Source: Clostridiales bacterium (GTDB lineage Bacteria; Bacillota; Clostridia; Oscillospirales; Acutalibacteraceae). From it: a DNA stretch of 16,499 bases. A program made the position numbers and the translations under genes. The notes under the pieces were generated by a model. That model was not told where the DNA came from. It ran no database searches and saw only the letters and a list, made by a program, of their open reading frames with translations. The stretch lies in contig JAAVYX010000268.1 in NCBI GenBank assembly GCA_022791355.1, forward strand, positions 1 to 16,499, written 5' to 3'. This document shows, piece by piece, positions 1 to 7,238 of the stretch (the first letter of the stretch is position 1; every line of letters starts with the position of its first letter).

Positions 1-464
1 AGGGGGTCCACTGCGTCAAAAATGCTGGGAATACACAAAGTATTCCCGCGCTTTTTTCCTTGTGGCCACTCGTCCTGTGCGAAAATTCCGTCAATTCCTC
101 TATTTTCTAACAAGCCCTAGTCAAAACCTTCCAACGAGAGGTTTTGGAATAAACCCTCGCCGGGGCATCCCCGATGCGGCGCCGGGCGTCGCATAAGAAA
201 GCTCCCCGTGTTTTACCCATTCGGCCGCCCCCTTTCCACGGGCCGGAACAGTCTTTGGATGTCCCGACGCTAAATTCCTCACAGCTTCCCGCAAAGGCCG
301 CCTTGCAGAGGGTTAGCCTTCGTCCGGTCTGGGGCGCGGAAAAGTAAGCAGGCGCGAGAAAGCCTAGCGAATATCCATACAGAGCTGTTCACCCGGCCCA
401 TATAGGCTTTGCTGTTTTACGGCCCCTTTTCCAGGTCTCAAAGAAGCCCTTTTCGGGACGCCGC
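1..464. other. Gene-free region with several hairpins
   Basis: I see no supportable coding region here; short open frames lack ribosome binding sites and family features. The DNA is rich in dyads: an 8-bp stem at 27-47, another 8-bp stem CAAAACCT/AGGTTTTG at 122-129/139-146, CGGGG-CAT-CCCCG at 161-173, an ATGCG/CGCAT stem at about 174-195, and a widely spaced inverted repeat AAAGCCTA/TAGGCTTT at 359-366/403-410. This could be the 3' untranslated region of the minus-strand cluster, a small structured RNA, or the leader or tail of a neighbour beyond the edge. I found no tRNA, tmRNA, SRP RNA or RNase P RNA signature. No clear intrinsic terminator follows the last minus-strand gene. Confidence 0.5.
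27..57. terminator. Probable bidirectional intrinsic terminator
   Basis: A perfect 8-bp stem, GGGAATAC/GTATTCCC (27-34 and 40-47) with a 5-nt ACAAA loop, is followed on the plus strand by GCGC and a run of six T (52-57). On the minus strand the stem is followed a few bases later by five T (complement of 18-22). The stem with T runs on both sides fits a terminator serving converging transcripts, including the minus-strand cluster ending at 465. The 4-nt gap before the plus-strand T run makes it less than ideal. Confidence 0.5.
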
Positions 465-1406
465 CTACAGTTCCTGTCTTTTCCCATCGGCCGCCTCCGC
501 CTCTTCTCCGGCGCAGCTTTCGGCCAGACGGCGGGAGAGCAGGCGGACCTGGGCCAGCGCAGGCGGGATCAGTTCCATCCCGCCCCGCCCGCGCCGCAGG
601 GCGTATTGCATTCGGGCGTAGGTGCGGTCCAGTTCGCCCGTCGCCTCACCCAGTCCCTCCACAGGCCGTCCCTCGGCTTCCAACAAACGCATCAACCGCT
701 TGGCCAGAAGCCGCGCCATCCCCACCATATCCCGCGCCTGGACCTGTGCCTGGGCGGCGTCCTGGAGCAGGCCTTGCGCCGGGTTCCGAATCAGGTCCTG
801 GGCCTCCGGGCCTCCGGGTGCAGAGGGCAGACCATCCCTGTACTGCCTCTGCAATCGCCGGGCTGTGCGGGTCAGCTCCATCCGAAAGGCCGCCTTCTCC
901 TTTTCGTCCGGCGGACGGATCAAGCGGACCCGCAGTCCCGGTCCAGCCAGCAGGCCGGGCAGCTCCTCCAGCGGCACCTGGACCGGGACGGGCTGTATAT
1001 CGTCCCACAAAACCGCCCTGCCGCCATCCCGGCGGGCCAGCAAATAATGGTCCGGCCGCCAGGGGGTCTTGCCGAACAGGCGGCCCACCGCTTCAACGGT
1101 CAGGGGAAGCAGACAGCCGCCGTCTCCCTCGAGTCCCTCCAATACGTCTTCGAGGGGCAGCCGGCTGATGGCGAGCGCGCCGATGCTTTTCAGCCAATCC
1201 TGGGCCTTTACGGCTAGATCAAAATAGGCGTAGGGCCTGTTTTGAGCGATAAAGTAGTCGTACAGACCAGCAAAGGAAACCAGGCTGCCCGCGTAACAGC
1301 AGGCCGGGTCCCAGCCGGCTTCCTCTATGAGGGAAAGCACCTGGCTCTCCACACAGGAAAGCCCCCATACCGCCCCGCCCGGCCGGCTGACCGCCGCCTT
1401 ACGCAT
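465..1406 (-). CDS. BtrH/C39-like Cys-His-Asp protein of unknown substrate
   Basis: This 313-residue protein has no confident family assignment. Its N-terminal half looks like a cysteine-protease-type fold: Cys18 in GLSCVESQ at the start of a predicted helix, His120 in PDHYLLARRD, and Asp135/Asp136 in a following WDD strand. That order and spacing match the Cys-His-Asp arrangement of papain/C39-type folds, including BtrH-type acyltransferases, which take acyl groups from carrier proteins. The second half (about 170-313) is charged, helical and Arg-rich. It is the last gene of the minus-strand operon; its ATG overlaps the end of the kinase gene (ATGCGTAA) and has no good ribosome binding site, so translational coupling is likely. 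With an acyl carrier protein encoded nearby, an acyl-transfer or peptide-cleaving role is the best guess, but this is inference. No signal peptide or membrane segment is seen. Confidence 0.6.
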   Translation of the reverse strand: MRKAAVSRPGGAVWGLSCVESQVLSLIEEAGWDPACCYAGSLVSFAGLYDYFIAQNRPYAYFDLAVKAQDWLKSIGALAISRLPLEDVLEGLEGDGGCLLPLTVEAVGRLFGKTPWRPDHYLLARRDGGRAVLWDDIQPVPVQVPLEELPGLLAGPGLRVRLIRPPDEKEKAAFRMELTRTARRLQRQYRDGLPSAPGGPEAQDLIRNPAQGLLQDAAQAQVQARDMVGMARLLAKRLMRLLEAEGRPVEGLGEATGELDRTYARMQYALRRGRGGMELIPPALAQVRLLSRRLAESCAGEEAEAADGKRQEL

Positions 1407-2064
1407 GGGCGCACTGCTGCTCGGGCCGCCACAGGACCTGATCCACCGCGTCCCGAATGAGCGCCATACTGGCGAAGACCCCCTTATCGGTGGGAACCAC
1501 TATGCCGTCCGCGCGGCGGGCGATATCTAGATATTCCCGCCGCAGACGGCGCTGTAGGGGTACGTCGATAAACCGGTCCTTTTCCTCCGGCCGGCTGCGC
1601 ACCCGGGCTATAGCCTCGTCCGGGTCCACGTCCAGGAAAAAGGCGGCGTCCGGCCGGGGGATATGGCGGGCGATTTCATCGATCCACCGATCCTCCTTGT
1701 AGCCCCGGGCCCGCAGATTAGCCAGACAGGAGAAAAAGTAACGGTCGCTGACGACGATTTTTCCCTCCCGCAGCGCCGGCACGATCACCTGCGCGCAATG
1801 CTGCAGGCGATCGGCCGCCGCCATGAGGGAGAGCGCGCGATAGTCGTAGCCTTGATGATCCGGCGTGTCCTGCACGCTGCGGAAGATAGGCGTTTCGCGC
1901 ACAAAGTTTGTGGGCTGCTTGGTGAGAAGCACCTCGCAGCCCCGCCCCGCAAGCCAGTTTTCCAGCAGGCGTATAGAGGTGGTTTTGCCGCAGCCGTCCA
2001 GTCCGCAAAAGGTGAGCAGCCGGCCGGGCAGGCGATGAGGTCTCATATCCATAAAGTCTTGCAT
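1399..2064 (-). CDS. Thymidylate-kinase-like P-loop kinase
   Basis: A 221-residue cytosolic kinase of the dTMP kinase fold. The P-loop is GLDGCGKTT (residues 21-29) after a hydrophobic strand; next comes a TKQPT segment in the place of the TREPGGT loop of Tmk, a VSDRYFFS motif matching the DRY/DRH signature, and an Arg-rich LID (RSRPEEKDRF) after the FLDVDP strand. Length fits Tmk (about 205-220 aa). The start is an ATG eight bases after AGGAGG. The gene lies 15 bp after the nucleotidyltransferase gene and overlaps the next by 8 bp, so all three are one operon. A true housekeeping tmk normally sits with DNA replication genes; its place here suggests a paralogue that phosphorylates a cluster-specific substrate or supplies a nucleotide. 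The substrate cannot be read from sequence. Confidence 0.82.
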   Translation of the reverse strand: MQDFMDMRPHRLPGRLLTFCGLDGCGKTTSIRLLENWLAGRGCEVLLTKQPTNFVRETPIFRSVQDTPDHQGYDYRALSLMAAADRLQHCAQVIVPALREGKIVVSDRYFFSCLANLRARGYKEDRWIDEIARHIPRPDAAFFLDVDPDEAIARVRSRPEEKDRFIDVPLQRRLRREYLDIARRADGIVVPTDKGVFASMALIRDAVDQVLWRPEQQCAHA

Positions 2065-2079
2065 TTTTTCATCCTCCTG

Positions 2080-3201
2080 TTATCCGGCCCGCTCCACCCT
2101 TTGCAGAGCGGAAAGGCGGTCGCTGCAAAACATCCATTCTACAAAGTCCATCCTGCAGCTATAGACGGACTGGGATGCGGGGTCCAAAATTTCATAGGCG
2201 TTTTCCGCCGGGTCCGCGTGCAGCAGCTCCAGCAAACGCCGCCAATCCCGGCCGGCTCTCCGGCCGGTACCGAACAGCCGCTCGGTACGGGAAAGGGCGT
2301 AGGCGCAGGGAACCTCCAGGGAAAGACCCGCGATTTTTGCCGCCAGCGCCTCGGCTCCATGTAAGCGCAGGGCGCCGGCCGCCATCAGGTCGATATCGCA
2401 GAATTTGTACAGCGAGAGGTCCCGGCCCATCTCCACCCACTGGTATACGGCCGCCTCCTTATACAGATGGGCGCACAGGTGGATGAGAAAGTCGTCCGGG
2501 GCCAAGGTGTACAGAGGGCCGGCCGCCGTATGGATATCGGGGCGGGCAGCGGCCAGCAGCGTTTCCACCGCGCTTGCCCCGCCGGTTTGCTTGGCCTTGT
2601 AATCCAGAGAGAAGTTCAGATCGATCTCCAGATAGGGCAGCATGGGCAGCCGGGTCTCCTTGCAGAAGGGAACGGTCTCGCCCCGATTCATACGGGAAAG
2701 CAGCTTGTCCCGGCGGGTGGCGGGAATGATTTTTCCCTGGGCTTTATCATATGTGCCTTGGATATAGCCCGCCTGCTCCAATCGCTTTTCCAAAGCGGGC
2801 AGGGAGGCGGACGACACTAGGACGTCGATATCGTTGGAGGTGCGAAGGCCGCTGGGGTACAGCTGGGAGAGATAGGCGCCCTTGAGCAGGGCGTAGGGGA
2901 ACCGGGCCCCGGCCAGGACGACGGCCAAATCGGCCAATGCCTTCTGAAAGCTCTCGTTACGTATCCGGTTGGCGGTGTAGACGCTTGCCAGCGTATTGCG
3001 GAACTCCCGGTTTACCTTCATGAGCAGTCCGGTCTTTTCCAGGGTCAGATAGGCCATGCCGCCTGCCCTTCCCCATAGGACCTGCCCCAAAACCCAGGGC
3101 AGGTCCAGCCGGTCCCCGCCGTCCAACAGGGCGGACAGGCGTTCCCGGTCGGGCTGTTGCCAATTACAGAGGCCGAGTACGGCCTGATATTCCAAACGCA
3201 A
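2080..3201 (-). CDS. Nucleotidyltransferase family protein (PF14907-like)
   Basis: A polymerase-beta-superfamily nucleotidyltransferase of the type annotated as uncharacterised nucleotidyltransferase (NTP_transf_5, PF14907). The motif KGAYLSQLYPSGLR is followed by SNDIDVLV, giving the metal-binding Asp pair D124/D126 (numbered from the TTG start), and a third acidic position lies in EIDLNFSLDY (E192/D194). A helical C-terminal half contains the HLCAHLYKEA segment typical of the family. Members occur in lasso-peptide, exopolysaccharide and other export-linked clusters; the acceptor is generally unknown. I prefer the TTG at 3201, five bases after AAGGTGG; the GTG at 3210 would abut its own Shine-Dalgarno. 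A 299-bp gap separates it from the upstream transporter gene, the only large gap in the operon. Together with the kinase just downstream it may modify the product or a carrier, which is inference. Confidence 0.83.
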   Translation of the reverse strand: MRLEYQAVLGLCNWQQPDRERLSALLDGGDRLDLPWVLGQVLWGRAGGMAYLTLEKTGLLMKVNREFRNTLASVYTANRIRNESFQKALADLAVVLAGARFPYALLKGAYLSQLYPSGLRTSNDIDVLVSSASLPALEKRLEQAGYIQGTYDKAQGKIIPATRRDKLLSRMNRGETVPFCKETRLPMLPYLEIDLNFSLDYKAKQTGGASAVETLLAAARPDIHTAAGPLYTLAPDDFLIHLCAHLYKEAAVYQWVEMGRDLSLYKFCDIDLMAAGALRLHGAEALAAKIAGLSLEVPCAYALSRTERLFGTGRRAGRDWRRLLELLHADPAENAYEILDPASQSVYSCRMDFVEWMFCSDRLSALQRVERAG

Positions 3202-3500
3202 GTGTTCCACCTTCTTATTCTTATAGAATCAACGCGCTTAAAAAACGCACATTATGTTTATCATCCGGCGGTCTAGAGGCCCGCCGGGCGTGCAAAACAG
3301 ACAATCGCCGCCTGTGTAGTCTAGGGCAAGGCCGCAACTGCGGTCTTTTGCGGCGGACTGCAAAAGAAGAACGACTTTTCTTACAGCGTTTTGCCTTATT
3401 GAGCTTGCTATAGCCGGCCCGTCGCCGCGCAGGCGCCCTCTGCGTCAAACCGCAGGGGAACCCGCATACGTCCTTTTCTCGTATACCGGCCCGCGCCTTT
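3202..3500. other. Intra-operon gap with dyad, no clear gene
   Basis: This stretch lies between the second ABC gene and the nucleotidyltransferase gene. Read on the minus strand it holds a 7-bp stem CCGGCGG/CCGCCGG (3281-3287 with 3265-3271, 9-nt loop), followed about 20 nt later by six T, and a smaller CCGC/GCGG hairpin at about 3333-3346. A 19-codon ATG frame (3467 to 3408) has AAAGGA only 3 nt upstream, too close for a convincing start. A 114-codon GTG frame covering the gap overlaps the transporter end and has a shuffled, Arg-rich composition, so I do not call it. Confidence 0.4.
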
Positions 3501-5321
3501 TCAGCCGCGCTGGCTGTATGAGGGCGTTCGCCCCTTGTTGTCATCTGTTTTAGACTGTTCTCCACATGGTTCTCTGCGTATCCGTCCGTCCTCCAGAGTG
3601 AAGACCCGACGGGTCTGTTCGATCAGGGAGGAACGGTGGGAGACGATAAGCAGGGTGGCGTGAGGCAGGAGGGTGCGCACGGCCTGTAAAACCTGCCGCT
3701 CCCCCTGCTCGTCTAAGGCCGAGGTGGCCTCGTCCAGCAGCAGGAAGCCGGGGCGGGCCAGCAGGGCCCGGGCGATACACAGCCGCTGCCGCTGTCCGCC
3801 CGACAGGCCGCCGCCGTTTTCATCCAGCCGGCCGTCCAGGCCCTGGGGACGGGTCCGCAGCAGGGGGGCCAGTCCCACCAGCTCGCAGACCCGCCAGAGC
3901 TGCCGCTCGGAGACGCCGGGATTGGCGATAGACAGGTTTTCCCGGACGGTGCCGGCGAAAAGGCGGCTGTTTTGATAAACCGCCGCGGCCGGCCGCCGCC
4001 CGTCTGCGGCCCGATAGTCCGCCGCGGGACGGCCGTCCCACAGCACCTGTCCGCCCTCCGGCCGGTAGAGGCCCAGTAAGAGACCGGCCGCCGTGGTCTT
4101 ACCGCAGCCGCTGCGGCCGGCCAGCACCGTCCGGCTGCCGGCCGGCAGCCGCATGTCCGCCTCCCGCAGTACCCGCCTGTCGGGGGTATAACCGAAGCCG
4201 GCCTGCCGCAGCTCCACCTCCAGCCCCTTCTCCTGCCCGCCCGTTTCCGCCAAGTTGGAGAAAGGGCCGGTGGAAGGAACAGGGGAAGGATCGTGGGATA
4301 AGCCGGGGGATACGGCGGGAGGCGTGACGGAAGATGCGGCTGGGGAAAGGGCGGGAAGAGGCTCCTCCAGCAGCTGGAGAATCCGGCTGTAGTAGGGCTC
4401 GTTCTCCCGCAGGACCCGGCTCCGGTCCTGCATCTGGCTGCAGGCGTTAAACAGCAGCTCGTAGCACTGGGCCAGCATCAGCAGCTCCCCTATGGACGCC
4501 TGTCCGGTGATGATGAAGAAGGCCCCTACAGCGTAGACCCAGACCCGGCCTAAGTAGTTTGCCTTAAAGTCGGCGAAAACCTCGCTGAACAGCCAGTATC
4601 GGATATTGCGGAAGCCCAGCCGGGACAGGGTTTGGCGGTATGCCTGAAAACCCTCCAGAAAGAGGGCCTCAGCCCTTTGCAGGCGGATTTCTCGCCACAG
4701 CTCCAAGGACTGGCGCTCGTAGGCGCAATACCGGTCGTGGACCCCTCGGACCTGGTCGTTAACCCGGCGGGCCCCCTCCCCGATACGGCGGTTGACCAGC
4801 ATAAGCGCCGGTATAATCGACAGACAGATCAGGGTCAGCGCCGGCTGGACCCACAGGCAAAAGACTAGCTGAACCCCTATAACGATCACACCGGCGAAGG
4901 TATCCGAAACTTGTTCCTTGAAAAAGCCGCCGGCCCGCTGGGTATCGTCGGCCAGCCGCATTTTCAGGTCGCTGGACCGTTCTTTTTCCAGTCTCCGATA
5001 GTCCAGATGGAGAATCCGCGTCCAGACCTCCATGCGCAGACGGCGGATAAACCGGCCCTGCAACCGGTTGCCGGTATACAGCTCCAAAGCGCCAAGGCCG
5101 GTCTGCAAGGCCCAGTTGGCAAGCAGGCCCAACGCCACCCAGCCCAACAGGGCGGCCTCGCCTCCTTGCAAAACCCGGTCCACCAGGATTTGAAACAGCT
5201 TGGGGGACAACAGGGAAAGGGGAGCGGCGGCCAGTCCGATCAGTAAAAGCAGCAGGATTTCACCCCGTCCCCTGTTCAGAAGGGGCCGGAATTTTTTGAT
5301 AAGCTCAAGCCGATAGCGCAT
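3501..5321 (-). CDS. ABC exporter half-transporter (TMD-NBD), second of pair
   Basis: A 606-residue fused exporter subunit: an N-terminal six-helix membrane domain (about residues 1-310) and a C-terminal ATPase. Nucleotide-binding motifs are intact: Walker A GRSGCGKTT (402-410), signature LSGGQRQR (from 506), Walker B LLLDEATSALD with D530 and catalytic E531, and the switch His in IVSHRSSL. There is no C39 peptidase domain. Between the two domains, about residues 320-365, lies an unusual Pro/Ser/Val-rich low-complexity linker. The start is placed at the ATG at 5321, nine bases after GGGAGG; a TTG at 5339 is an alternative. It overlaps the end of the upstream ABC gene by 17 bp, so the two are probably translated together and form a heterodimeric exporter for the cluster's product or for self-protection. 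The substrate is unknown. Confidence 0.9.
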   Translation of the reverse strand: MRYRLELIKKFRPLLNRGRGEILLLLLIGLAAAPLSLLSPKLFQILVDRVLQGGEAALLGWVALGLLANWALQTGLGALELYTGNRLQGRFIRRLRMEVWTRILHLDYRRLEKERSSDLKMRLADDTQRAGGFFKEQVSDTFAGVIVIGVQLVFCLWVQPALTLICLSIIPALMLVNRRIGEGARRVNDQVRGVHDRYCAYERQSLELWREIRLQRAEALFLEGFQAYRQTLSRLGFRNIRYWLFSEVFADFKANYLGRVWVYAVGAFFIITGQASIGELLMLAQCYELLFNACSQMQDRSRVLRENEPYYSRILQLLEEPLPALSPAASSVTPPAVSPGLSHDPSPVPSTGPFSNLAETGGQEKGLEVELRQAGFGYTPDRRVLREADMRLPAGSRTVLAGRSGCGKTTAAGLLLGLYRPEGGQVLWDGRPAADYRAADGRRPAAAVYQNSRLFAGTVRENLSIANPGVSERQLWRVCELVGLAPLLRTRPQGLDGRLDENGGGLSGGQRQRLCIARALLARPGFLLLDEATSALDEQGERQVLQAVRTLLPHATLLIVSHRSSLIEQTRRVFTLEDGRIRREPCGEQSKTDDNKGRTPSYSQRG

Positions 5322-7038
5322 CTTTTCCAGCCTCCCCAAACATCGCCCGATAGGCGGAATCCCGGTTCCAGAGCTCCCTGTGTGTCCCCATCCCCCGGAC
5401 GGCTCCCGCCTCCAAAAAGACGATGCGGTCGCAGTCCTGCAAGGTCGACAGGCGGTGGGATATGACGACGGTAATACAGTCCCTCTGCCGGAAGACCTGA
5501 TTCTCCTGCAAAAGCCTCTCGGTCTCTCTATCCAGCGCGGCGGTGGATTCGTCGAAAAGCAATAGGTCGGGACGGCGGAGCAGGGCTCTGGCGATCATGA
5601 CCCGCTGTTTCTGCCCGCTGGACAGGTCGAAGTCTTCTCCTAAGGGGGTATCCAGGCCCTGGGGCAGGGCGCGGACCACCTCCTCCAGCCCGGCCTGTCG
5701 GCAGACGGCCGCCAGCTCTTCCTCGCCGGTTTTCCGGCCTAAGCAGAGGTTGAAGCGCAGGGTGTCCCGAAAAAGGGCCGTCTCCTGCTGGACCGCGCCG
5801 ATATGGTCCCGGTAATCCCGCAAGTCCAGCTGGGAAAGATCCTGGCCGTTTACCAGCACCCGGCCCTCGCTGGGCTCGTACAGGCCGGCGAGCAGGCCGA
5901 TAAGGGTGGTTTTGCCCGCCCCGCTGAGCCCTACCAGTCCGACGCGGGCCCCCGCGGGCAGATCCAGGGTGATCTGCCGCAGGGTCCTCTCCTCCTGCTC
6001 CTCAGTATAGGAAAAGGACACCCCCTCCAGACGGATGGACCGGATGGATTCCACCGGCCTGCCCCCCCGCCGCTCCTCCTCCATATCCAGAACCTCCAGC
6101 ACCCGGTCGATACTGACCTTGCGGGCCTGCCAGTCCAGGGCCAGGCGGAGGGCCCAATTGAGCTTTCTATGCAGCAGGCCGATGTACTGGAGCAGGGCCA
6201 GACAGGTTCCGATGGTCAGGCCGTTTTGTAAGAGCAGCCAGAGCATCAGGGCGTATATACCGACGGAGGCGGCCAGATTGAGCAGCTGTACCGCCTTGTC
6301 TGCAATAAAGTCTACGCGCCGCAAGCCGTTGCCGCATTCGATTTGCGTATCGGCCCACCGGCGCACGCAGGCCCGCGCCCAGCCCTCGGCCCCCAACAGG
6401 CGGACGTCCCGTACGCCCTCCAAAATATCATAAATGCGGCCGGCGGCTTTTCCGTCCGAATCCCGCATGCGCTGGGCGTACCGGCGGGTAAACCGTCCCA
6501 GCATGCGGGTAAGCAGGATGGGGAGGCCGGCGGCGGCCAACAGTCCCAGAGCGACGAGGGGATGCAGGAAGGCCGTCACAGCCAAGATGCCCGTACATAA
6601 AAGCAGGGAATTGCAGAAGTGAAAAAGATTTTTCTGCACCGCGTGGATGAAGGCGTCGGCGTCCGTATCGATGCGGCTCATACAGTCTCCCGCGTCCATA
6701 TGCAGCAGATCTATGCCTTTTGCAAACAGCAGCTTCTTGTAAAGCGCCGTCTTAACGTCTACAATATACTTATTGTGCAGGGACTGCCAGACATAGGCGT
6801 ACAGGCCGTTAAGCAGGGTGGAGGCGAGAAAGAGCCCGGCGTAGCCCCCTAGTACGGGCCCTAGTAAACCGTATTCGCCGCCCATGAGCACCCGGTCGGT
6901 GAGCAGCGCAAGGTTTAGAGGCAGCGCGGCCGACACGGCGTAGGTCCCCAGGATACAAAGCTCGGCCAGCGTGAACAGCCGCCAATATTTTTTTGCAAAG
7001 CCCCAGACGGCCCGGATTCTGTTTCTGTTGGTTCGCAC
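5305..7038 (-). CDS. ABC exporter half-transporter (TMD-NBD), first of pair
   Basis: First gene of the minus-strand operon and partner of the following ABC gene. Hydrophobic segments for six membrane helices fill about residues 15-300, followed by an ATPase with Walker A GLSGAGKTT (about 370-381), Q-loop VQQETALF, signature LSSGQKQR (from 472, with Ser in place of the first Gly), Walker B LLLFDESTAALD with D496/E497, and H-loop VISHRLS. Both partners keep a Walker B glutamate, so neither ATP site is obviously dead, though the LSSGQ change may make the dimer asymmetric. Start choice is uncertain: the GTG at 7038 has AAAGGGAG six bases upstream and gives a normal N-terminus of 577 residues; an ATG at 7059 and a GTG at 7131 would add a basic extension without a well-spaced ribosome binding site. 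Expression is probably controlled by the divergent AraC-type regulator. Confidence 0.88.
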   Translation of the reverse strand: MRTNRNRIRAVWGFAKKYWRLFTLAELCILGTYAVSAALPLNLALLTDRVLMGGEYGLLGPVLGGYAGLFLASTLLNGLYAYVWQSLHNKYIVDVKTALYKKLLFAKGIDLLHMDAGDCMSRIDTDADAFIHAVQKNLFHFCNSLLLCTGILAVTAFLHPLVALGLLAAAGLPILLTRMLGRFTRRYAQRMRDSDGKAAGRIYDILEGVRDVRLLGAEGWARACVRRWADTQIECGNGLRRVDFIADKAVQLLNLAASVGIYALMLWLLLQNGLTIGTCLALLQYIGLLHRKLNWALRLALDWQARKVSIDRVLEVLDMEEERRGGRPVESIRSIRLEGVSFSYTEEQEERTLRQITLDLPAGARVGLVGLSGAGKTTLIGLLAGLYEPSEGRVLVNGQDLSQLDLRDYRDHIGAVQQETALFRDTLRFNLCLGRKTGEEELAAVCRQAGLEEVVRALPQGLDTPLGEDFDLSSGQKQRVMIARALLRRPDLLLFDESTAALDRETERLLQENQVFRQRDCITVVISHRLSTLQDCDRIVFLEAGAVRGMGTHRELWNRDSAYRAMFGEAGKDALSA

Positions 7039-7142
7039 AAGTATCTCCCTTTCCGCCATTCCTTTTCGGCGGCCTCGTTTGGTATGGAGGCCGGACCTTT
7101 TCCGCATGCGCGACAGATATGAATTACGCACCTAGGCTATAG

Positions 7143-7171
7143 AATCTATATCTGTCCCGTATATTCGACAA
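7143..7171 (-). promoter_or_regulatory. Probable promoter of the ABC/NTase/kinase operon
   Basis: On the minus strand TTGTCG (7171-7166) can serve as -35, with either TAGATT (17-bp spacer) or TATAGA (15-bp spacer) as -10, both within the motif ATATAGATT (7151-7143). The same nine bases recur at the promoter in front of the 368-aa gene. The -10 zone also forms a perfect dyad, TATAGA-A-TCTATA (7138-7150). The -35 overlaps the first TCGACA box, an arrangement that suits an AraC-type activator. The hexamers are imperfect, so the promoter may need activation. Confidence 0.5.
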
Positions 7172-7192
7172 ATTTCTCAAGCAAATTCGACA
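7163..7192 (+). promoter_or_regulatory. Direct-repeat operator, probable AraC-regulator site
   Basis: Two exact copies of ATTCGACA (7163-7170 and 7185-7192) lie in the same orientation with starts 22 bp apart, two helical turns. Paired direct half-sites at about 21 bp are the usual target layout for AraC-family dimers. The pair sits in the divergent intergenic region between the regulator gene and the exporter operon. Direct binding is inferred. Confidence 0.55.
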
Positions 7193-7198
7193 TAAAAA

Positions 7199-7207
7199 TG
7201 CTAAAAT
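7199..7207 (+). promoter_or_regulatory. Extended -10 promoter of the araC-type gene
   Basis: TGCTAAAAT is an extended -10 element (TGN plus TAAAAT) 32 bp before the regulator's start codon. The -35 position 17 bp upstream (7179-7184) is poor, so transcription would depend on the extended -10. The second ATTCGACA box lies directly upstream, inside the spacer, where a bound regulator could repress its own gene. Confidence 0.4.
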
Positions 7208-7238
7208 AAGAAAAAATCCACCAGTAAAGGAACGTGTT

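Noticed and set aside
1..120. Open frame of about 39 codons at the left edge
   Set aside because: It reads straight through a terminator-like hairpin and has no start signal or family match; edge truncation cannot be fully excluded.
3221..3565. 114-codon minus-strand frame across the ABC/NTase gap
   Set aside because: It starts with GTG inside the transporter's coding region and has no ribosome binding site. Its Arg/Ser/Lys-rich composition looks like translated non-coding DNA.
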